Of a DNA stretch of 64,000 nt, positions 59,177-64,000 are shown piece by piece. This DNA comes from Methyloligella solikamskensis (lineage in GTDB: Bacteria; Pseudomonadota; Alphaproteobacteria; Rhizobiales; Methyloligellaceae). Position numbers and translations under genes: made by a program. Numbering within the stretch: position 1 is the first letter of the stretch; each line of letters starts with the position of its first letter. The notes below the pieces were generated by a model. That model saw only the letters and a program-made list of their open reading frames with translations. It was not told the origin of the DNA and made no database searches. Where the stretch lies: the NCBI RefSeq assembly GCF_042676065.1, contig NZ_JBHTJO010000001.1:1674001-1738000 (forward strand), given 5' to 3'.

Positions 59177-59578
59177 TCAGCCGTTTCGCTTCCAGATATT
59201 GTCCACCGCCCAGGCGCCAGGCCCGGCGAAGACGAGGAACAGGAAGACGAAACAGAACAGGATGGCGCCGTCGCCGCCGTTCTGGATCGGATAGAACGCA
59301 TCCGGCTTGAAGTGGAACATCCAGTAGGCAACTGCCATCTGGCCGGAGAGCAGGAAGGCGATCGGACGGGTGAACAGGCCGATGACCAGCGCCAACCCGC
59401 CAAACACTTCAAGAATGCCGCCGATTAGCATAAGCGGGGGCAGTTCGCCGCCGCCGCGGCCTTCGACTTCCGGAAATCCGAACAGCTTCACCGTGCCGTG
59501 CTCCATGAAGAGGAGCGCGGCGACGATGCGAAGCGCGGCAAGCGCGAAAGGCGCGTATCGATCGAGTGAGCTCAGCAT
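59177..59578 (-). CDS. DoxX family membrane protein
   Basis: 133 codons. Four membrane segments can be traced (for example about 8-24, 49-68, 78-96 and 110-126), with RIVAALLFMEHGTVKLFG at the N-terminus, GGILEVFGGLALVIGLFTRPIA in the middle and the DoxX-typical WMFHFKPDAFYPIQNGGDGAILFCFVFLFLVFAGPG. DoxX relatives are linked to thiosulfate oxidation or redox balance, but most have no assigned function. It converges with the J-protein gene (21-base gap). Confidence 0.9.
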   Translation of the reverse strand: MLSSLDRYAPFALAALRIVAALLFMEHGTVKLFGFPEVEGRGGGELPPLMLIGGILEVFGGLALVIGLFTRPIAFLLSGQMAVAYWMFHFKPDAFYPIQNGGDGAILFCFVFLFLVFAGPGAWAVDNIWKRNG

Positions 59579-59699
59579 AATCGTCCCTCGCTGTTGTCTC
59601 GTTATCCCCCCAAGACAAAGAGCAGCCTATGGCTTGGGGTGAGTCGCGGCAACAAAGCGCTTGGCAGCGAAGTGACGATTCTACGGGTCGAAATTTTCC

Positions 59700-61055
59700 T
59701 TATTGGGCCCGCATGGCGATGCAGTCTACCGACATCCGCTTCAGGCTGGAGCAGGTCTGCTGGGCGTCCGATTGCGAGAAATTCGCAAACCGGGCCCGGT
59801 ACCATTGCTGGCTGCCGTGCTGGAAGCTGGTGGTGACCGGCTGATGGCCGGACAGGAGAGTGCCGGCCTTGTTCTGGATCATGCCGAGGCGGCGCTCGGC
59901 GTCTTGCGGCGTCGTGTAGGAGCCGACCTGAACGTGGTAGGGGCCGCCCGCATCGGACTGGCCGACTAGCTGCGGCTGCGGTGCCGGCTGCGCCTGGACC
60001 TGAGGTTGCGCCTGAGCGAGCGGATTGCGGACAGCGACACGCTGGGGCTCGGGCTGCTGTTGTGGCTGATAAGCGGCCGGACGCGCGGCGGGTGCTGCGC
60101 TGCCGCCGGCGGAAGCCACAGCAAAGACCGGCGGACGGCGCAGGGGCAGGCTCGGCGAAGCCACGAACGGATTGGTGGTGCTGCCGACGCTGGCCTTGGC
60201 CCAGTGCTTGTCGAAGAGATAGCGGACGGTCGCGTCGCGGCCGCGGCTGGTCGAGCCGCCCAGCACCACGGTGAGCAGATGCTTGCCGTCGCGGCGGCAG
60301 GAGGCGGTCAGGTTGAAGCCGCTGGCGCGGATGAACCCGGTCTTGATGCCGTCGGTGCCGGAATAGTTGCTCAGCAGGTGATTATGGTTCCGGTAGCTGC
60401 GGCCCTTATAGGAGAAGCTCGTCAGCGAGAAGTAGTGATAATACTCCGGGAAGTCGCGCATGATGCGCTCGCCCAGAATGGCCATGTCCCGGGCCGTCGT
60501 GACCTGGGCATTGTTCGGCAGGCCGGAGGCGTTCTTGAAGACGGTGTTCTTCATGCCGATGGCGCGCGCCTGCTGGGTCATGATGCGGGCGAAGTTGGAC
60601 TCGGTGCCGGCGAGGTTCTCAGCCACGGCAGCGGCCATGTCATTGGCGGACTTGGTCACCAGCGACTTGATCGCGTCTTCGGTGCGAATGGTGGAGCCCG
60701 GCTTCAGGCCAAGCTTCGTGGGCGGCTGAGCGGCCGCGTGCGGCGTGATGGTGAGCTCGGAATCGAGCGTGATCCGGCCATCCCGCAGATACCCAAACAG
60801 CACGTACAGAGTCATGATCTTGGTGAGCGAGGCCGGGTAGCGCTTGGTATCGGCGGACCGGGCGAAGAGAACCTCGCCGCTGTTCAGGTCCACCACGATG
60901 GCCGAGCGGTAATCGGAGGCCGCTTGCGCCGGCGTGAGCGGCGGCAGCAGCATGGCCAGAGCCAGAAGGCTTACGAGAGCCAACATGGCGGTGCGATTGA
61001 CGGTGCGATACAGCCGCTTCGCTCCGTCCGCTGAAATTCTGGAAATATCGCGCAT
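59700..61055 (-). CDS. D-alanyl-D-alanine carboxypeptidase with C-terminal SPOR domain
   Basis: 451 codons from the ATG at 61055; an earlier start would include 85 atypical residues. A hydrophobic signal (about 22-46) is followed by a PBP5/DacA-type domain with SxxK at Ser76 (PASLTK), SxN at 136-138 (SAN) and KTG at 238-240. After a Pro/Gln-rich linker (about 325-375) a SPOR domain (about 385-451; YHVQVGSYTTPQDAERRL) likely targets denuded glycan at the division site. It trims terminal D-Ala in peptidoglycan. Upstream is the phasin, divergently. Confidence 0.95.
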   Translation of the reverse strand: MRDISRISADGAKRLYRTVNRTAMLALVSLLALAMLLPPLTPAQAASDYRSAIVVDLNSGEVLFARSADTKRYPASLTKIMTLYVLFGYLRDGRITLDSELTITPHAAAQPPTKLGLKPGSTIRTEDAIKSLVTKSANDMAAAVAENLAGTESNFARIMTQQARAIGMKNTVFKNASGLPNNAQVTTARDMAILGERIMRDFPEYYHYFSLTSFSYKGRSYRNHNHLLSNYSGTDGIKTGFIRASGFNLTASCRRDGKHLLTVVLGGSTSRGRDATVRYLFDKHWAKASVGSTTNPFVASPSLPLRRPPVFAVASAGGSAAPAARPAAYQPQQQPEPQRVAVRNPLAQAQPQVQAQPAPQPQLVGQSDAGGPYHVQVGSYTTPQDAERRLGMIQNKAGTLLSGHQPVTTSFQHGSQQWYRARFANFSQSDAQQTCSSLKRMSVDCIAMRAQ

Positions 61056-61233
61056 GACGCTCAAAAATCCCCGTCGACTAACCTTCCCTTTGCCGCCCGC
61101 AGCCGCTCCGCCTATTCTTGGCGATACACCGGCGCTCCCAACTGCGGTCCTTTCCGCGTTCGGCGACACTGAAACACCGTAAAATCGGGGAATTGCCAAA
61201 GGGTTAAGACGAATTTTCTCTTTCTTCGTCATA

Positions 61234-61286
61234 TTTTTGTGCAGTGCAACAAAATGGGTTGACGTTTTTTGTGCAATGCATATATT
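61234..61286 (+). promoter_or_regulatory. Phasin promoter with two PhaR-like operator repeats
   Basis: TTGACG (61259-61264) and TATATT (61281-61286) are spaced by 16 bases. The spacer holds TTTTTTGTGCAATGCA (61265-61280), and a second copy, TTTTTGTGCAGTGCA, sits at 61234-61248, with a 32-base spacing between the TTTTGTGC parts. TGCA-rich motifs of this kind are what PhaR binds near phasin genes in alphaproteobacteria. One copy covers the core promoter, consistent with repression; this is inference from sequence. Confidence 0.7.
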
Positions 61287-61330
61287 CTTCGCATACGCAA
61301 TATTTCTCAACGTTACCGAGAGAGGGCATG

Positions 61331-61663
61331 ATGTTGAAAGGTTTTGAAGAGTTTCAGAAAGCTGGCAAAGATGGTTTCGAAGCCAGTGTCCGCGCCATGG
61401 GCGAGTGGAGCAAAGGTTTTCAGGCCATCGCGTCTGAGATGACCGACTATTCGAAGAAGAGCTTCGAGGAAGGCACCCGCGCTTTCGAGCAGCTGGTAAG
61501 TGCCAAGTCTGCCGAGCAGGCGTTCGAAATTCAGTCCCAGTTCGCCAAGAAGGCGTATGACGACTACATGGCCGAGATGTCCAAGCTTGGCGAGATGTAT
61601 GTCGGCATGGCTCAGGACGCTTATAAGCCGATGGAAGACAGCTTCTCCAAGAAGTCCTTCTAA
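61331..61663 (+). CDS. Phasin (polyhydroxyalkanoate granule protein)
   Basis: 110 codons, taken from the second of two adjacent ATGs because GAGAGAGGG lies at better spacing for it; the first is at 61328. Phasins coat storage granules of polyhydroxyalkanoate. The sequence is a helical amphipathic protein with the phasin_2-type pattern (FEEFQKAGKDGFEASVRAMGEWSKGFQAIA; then TRAFEQLVSAKSAEQAFEIQSQFAKKAYDDY). No phaC, phaZ or phaR is in the window. A TTCG-loop terminator follows. Confidence 0.92.
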   Translation: MLKGFEEFQKAGKDGFEASVRAMGEWSKGFQAIASEMTDYSKKSFEEGTRAFEQLVSAKSAEQAFEIQSQFAKKAYDDYMAEMSKLGEMYVGMAQDAYKPMEDSFSKKSF

Positions 61664-61728
61664 GCTTACGTCCACTTAAGCTCTCGCGTTCGAGAGGCGC
61701 TCTCTGTTAATGGGGGCGCGACCAAAAG

Positions 61729-61754
61729 GCCCGGGTTTCGACCCGGGCTTTTTT
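61729..61754 (+). terminator. Intrinsic terminator after the phasin gene
   Basis: GCCCGGGT (61729-61736), TTCG loop, ACCCGGGC (61741-61748) and TTTTTT to 61754. A perfect 8-bp stem with a U-tract, so the phasin is probably transcribed alone. Confidence 0.92.
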
Positions 61755-61982
61755 GCGTTCAGGGATAGGTCGCGGCGAATTCGGTCATTCTCGATGCGCA
61801 AAAGGCTCCTATGTTAGACTGATCGGCGGTCGAGGATCGTCCGTAGTTAGACTGTGTCGTCGCTGTCGCGCGGGGTTGCGCGGCTTTGTGGGAATGGCAC
61901 AGGATAGCAGTCGAGACGGGCCGGGCTTCGGCTGGCTTTGGGCCATCGGAGAAGGCGCCGGCCATGGGACGCAATATCCCAA

Positions 61983-62030
61983 TTGGAATTTGGACTTAGC
62001 CACTTGGAATTTGGCTCGAGCCACTTGGAA
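61983..62030 (+). repeat. Short tandem repeat before clpS
   Basis: Two 21-base units (61983-62003 and 62004-62024) that each start TTGGAATTTGG, plus a partial third (TTGGAA at 62025-62030). The array can be read as degenerate 7-base units (TTGGAAT, TTGGACT, TAGCCAC and so on). It sits in the 309 bases between the phasin terminator and clpS, which otherwise show no gene or clear promoter; direct TTAGACTG repeats near 61813 and 61844 are also present. Confidence 0.75.
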
Positions 62031-62063
62031 CATGAAGAACGAGACGCCACATAGAGGCTGACA

Positions 62064-62396
62064 ATGGCGCGGAACGGCGAAAACGGCCGGGGCGACGACG
62101 ACACCGGCACGAATATCATCACCAAGACTCGTCCGAAGACGAAGCGGCCCAGCTTGTACAAGGTGCTGCTTCTGAACGACGACTACACCCCTATGGATTT
62201 CGTCGTTTACGTCCTGGAGCACTTTTTCAACAAGGGCCAGGAAGAGGCGACCCAGATCATGCTGCATGTCCACCAAAAGGGCGTCGGCATCTGTGGGGTC
62301 TACACTTACGAGGTGGCCGAGACTAAAGTGGCTCAGGTGACGAGTTTCGCGCGTCAGAACGAGCATCCGCTCCAATGCACAATGGAAAAAGAGTGA
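62064..62396 (+). CDS. clpS: ATP-dependent Clp protease adaptor ClpS
   Basis: 110 codons. ClpS brings N-end rule substrates to ClpAP. The core LYKVLLLNDDYTPMDFVVYVLEHFFNKGQEEATQIMLHVHQKG contains the ligand-binding NDD and the conserved helix; VYTYEVAETKVAQV completes it. The N-terminal extension (MARNGENGRGDDDTG) is polar and disordered. clpA starts nine bases later, so the pair forms one operon, as in many proteobacteria. Confidence 0.96.
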   Translation: MARNGENGRGDDDTGTNIITKTRPKTKRPSLYKVLLLNDDYTPMDFVVYVLEHFFNKGQEEATQIMLHVHQKGVGICGVYTYEVAETKVAQVTSFARQNEHPLQCTMEKE

Positions 62397-62405
62397 GGAT
62401 CTGAC

Positions 62406-64000
62406 TTGGCTTCTTTTTCGACCAGTCTCGAACAGGCTCTGAGGCGCGCGCTGCAATACGCCAACGAGCGGAATCACGAATACGCGACGCTTGAGCACCT
62501 CTTGCTGTCGCTGATCGACGACCGCGACGCGGCCGCCGTCATGCGGGCGTGCGACGTCGATCTCGACCTGCTGCGCGACAAGGTCACCGGTTATATCGAG
62601 GAAGAGCTCGCCGGGCTTTCCGTCACTCAGCGCAGCGATGCGCAACCGACGGCCGGCTTCCAGCGGGTGATTCACCGCGCCGTGGCTCATGTCCAGTCTT
62701 CGGGCCGGGAAGAGGTGACGGGCGCCAACGTGCTGGTCGCGATCTTCGCCGAGCGGGAGAGCCATGCTGCGTTCTTCCTGCAAGAGCAGCACATGACCCG
62801 GCTGGATGCGGTCAATTACATCAGCCACGGCATTGCCAAGCGGCCCGGCATGTCCGAGCCCCGCACCGTGCGCGGCGTCGACGACGATGCGGCAACGGTC
62901 GAAGGCAACGAGGACAAGAAGCGCGGCGCCGATGCGCTTGAGGTCTATTGCGTCAACCTCAACGAGAAGGCCGAGGGCGGCAAGATCGACCCGCTGATCG
63001 GCCGCGCGAGCGAGATCCAGCGCACCATCCAGGTGCTCTGCCGCCGTCAGAAGAACAATCCGCTCTTCGTGGGCGATCCGGGCGTCGGCAAGACGGCCAT
63101 CGCCGAAGGTCTGGCCAGGCGCATCGTCATGGGCGACGTGCCCGAGGTGCTGCAGGATGCCACTATCTTCCAGCTCGACATGGGCGCGCTGCTCGCCGGC
63201 ACGCGGTATCGCGGCGATTTCGAGGAGCGGCTGAAGGCCGTCATGCGGGAGATCGAGAATTATCCCGGGGCCGTCATGTTCATCGACGAGATCCATACGG
63301 TGATCGGCGCGGGCGCGACCTCCGGCGGCGCGATGGATGCCTCCAACCTGCTGAAGCCTGCGCTTCAGAGCGGTGGCCTGCGCTGCATCGGGTCGACGAC
63401 CTACAAGGAGTATCGCCAGCATTTCGAGAAGGACCGCGCGCTCGTCCGCCGCTTCCAGAAGATCGACGTGAACGAGCCGACCGTCTCCGATGCCATCGAT
63501 ATTCTGAAAGGCCTGAAGCCTTACTTCGAGGATTTCCACAAGGTGCGCTACACCAACCAGGCGCTGCGCACGGCGGTGGAGCTGTCGGCGAAATACATTC
63601 ACGACCGGAAGCTGCCGGATAAGGCGATCGACGTGATCGACGAGACCGGTGCGTCCCTGATGCTGGTGCCGGAGAAGCAGCGGCGGAAGGTGATCGGCGT
63701 GAAGGAGGTGGAGAACACCATCGCGTCGATGGCGCGGATTCCGCCGAAGACGATCTCCAAGACCGACGCGGAGGTTCTGCGCCATATCGACCGCGACCTG
63801 AAGCGGGTCGTTTTCGGCCAGGATCAGGCGATCGAGGCGCTGGGCGCGGCCATCAAGCTGTCCCGGGCCGGTCTTCGCGAGCCGGGCAAGCCGATCGGCT
63901 GCTACATGTTCTCCGGCCCCACGGGCGTGGGTAAGACGGAAGTCTCCCGCCAGCTCGCCGAGCTGTTGGGCGTGGAGCTGCTTCGTTTCGACATGTCGGA
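62406..64000 (+). CDS. clpA: ATP-dependent Clp protease ATP-binding subunit ClpA, 5-prime part
   Basis: The first 531 codons are present; the gene runs off the window. The start is a TTG at 62406 behind GAGG, giving MASFSTSLEQALRRALQ. An N-domain (about 1-150) is followed by AAA+ domain 1 with Walker A GDPGVGKT at 223-230 and the Walker B region FIDEIHTVIGAG. The second Walker A (GPTGVGKT) begins at 504, and the sequence ends just after it. ClpA unfolds substrates for ClpP and takes those handed over by ClpS upstream. Confidence 0.96.
   Translation, partial: MASFSTSLEQALRRALQYANERNHEYATLEHLLLSLIDDRDAAAVMRACDVDLDLLRDKVTGYIEEELAGLSVTQRSDAQPTAGFQRVIHRAVAHVQSSGREEVTGANVLVAIFAERESHAAFFLQEQHMTRLDAVNYISHGIAKRPGMSEPRTVRGVDDDAATVEGNEDKKRGADALEVYCVNLNEKAEGGKIDPLIGRASEIQRTIQVLCRRQKNNPLFVGDPGVGKTAIAEGLARRIVMGDVPEVLQDATIFQLDMGALLAGTRYRGDFEERLKAVMREIENYPGAVMFIDEIHTVIGAGATSGGAMDASNLLKPALQSGGLRCIGSTTYKEYRQHFEKDRALVRRFQKIDVNEPTVSDAIDILKGLKPYFEDFHKVRYTNQALRTAVELSAKYIHDRKLPDKAIDVIDETGASLMLVPEKQRRKVIGVKEVENTIASMARIPPKTISKTDAEVLRHIDRDLKRVVFGQDQAIEALGAAIKLSRAGLREPGKPIGCYMFSGPTGVGKTEVSRQLAELLGVELLRFDMS

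Noticed and set aside
61753..62061. Plus-strand frame ending in WNL-type repeats before clpS
   Set aside because: Its C-terminus is the translation of the tandem repeat and it has no ribosome binding site or homology I recognise.

Overview
The window is one contiguous, gene-dense, GC-rich stretch of chromosome from an alphaproteobacterium. This is inferred from several things together: the order of the fused rplJL-rpoBC / str / S10 / spc / alpha ribosomal superoperon, an ATP12 assembly factor, a DUF1489 protein, a short phasin with what looks like a PhaR-type control region, and a ClpS-ClpA pair. I cannot name a genus. There is no sign of a prophage, insertion sequence, integrase or CRISPR array.

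Bases 1-28350 hold the transcription and translation core. They run from the end of rplJ through rplL, rpoB and rpoC, the str genes (rpsL, rpsG, fusA, tuf), the S10 genes (rpsJ to rpsQ), the spc genes (rplN to adk) and the alpha genes (rpsM, rpsK, rpoA, rplQ), ending at a bidirectional terminator. Nearly everything is on the plus strand, with one-, four- and eight-base overlaps. The few real gaps carry RNA structure: an rplL-rpoB stem, a terminator-like hairpin overlapping the rpoB stop codon, a true terminator after rpoC, alternative hairpins before rpsL, a two-part stem between rpsL and rpsG, hairpins after fusA and tuf, and an inverted repeat touching the rpsM ribosome binding site.

Bases 28394-35588 hold a secreted SRPBCC protein (minus strand), then a plus-strand run: a DegP-type protease, rarA, a FluC/CrcB fluoride channel, an RluA-family pseudouridine synthase, an ATP12 chaperone and propionyl-CoA carboxylase beta (pccB). 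Bases 35671-45837 form an accessory block. It contains an unrecognised gene of visibly lower GC, three small exported proteins (a two-repeat GTDLGSG peptide, a YARHG-like protein with four cysteines, and a four-EF-hand protein), a membrane GGDEF-EAL protein, an exported alpha/beta hydrolase and an RND efflux pair. This block separates pccB from its partner pccA, which begins at 45922.

Bases 45922-64000 hold pccA, acylphosphatase, lipB (minus), tRNA-Leu(GAG), mgtE, an aldo/keto reductase, a YdcF-like protein, a DUF1489 gene, panC (minus), bifunctional putA, a VWA-like gene paired with a membrane J-domain gene, a DoxX protein (minus), a D-alanyl-D-alanine carboxypeptidase with a SPOR domain (minus), a phasin, clpS and the first 531 codons of clpA.

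No complete undescribed defence or mobile system is visible. The best leads are the RNA switch-like structure before rpsL, the terminator overlapping the rpoB stop, the exported-protein block with its repeat peptide and the chain of hairpins behind the EF-hand gene, the conserved-looking VWA/J-protein pair, and an operator-like repeat sitting inside the phasin promoter.
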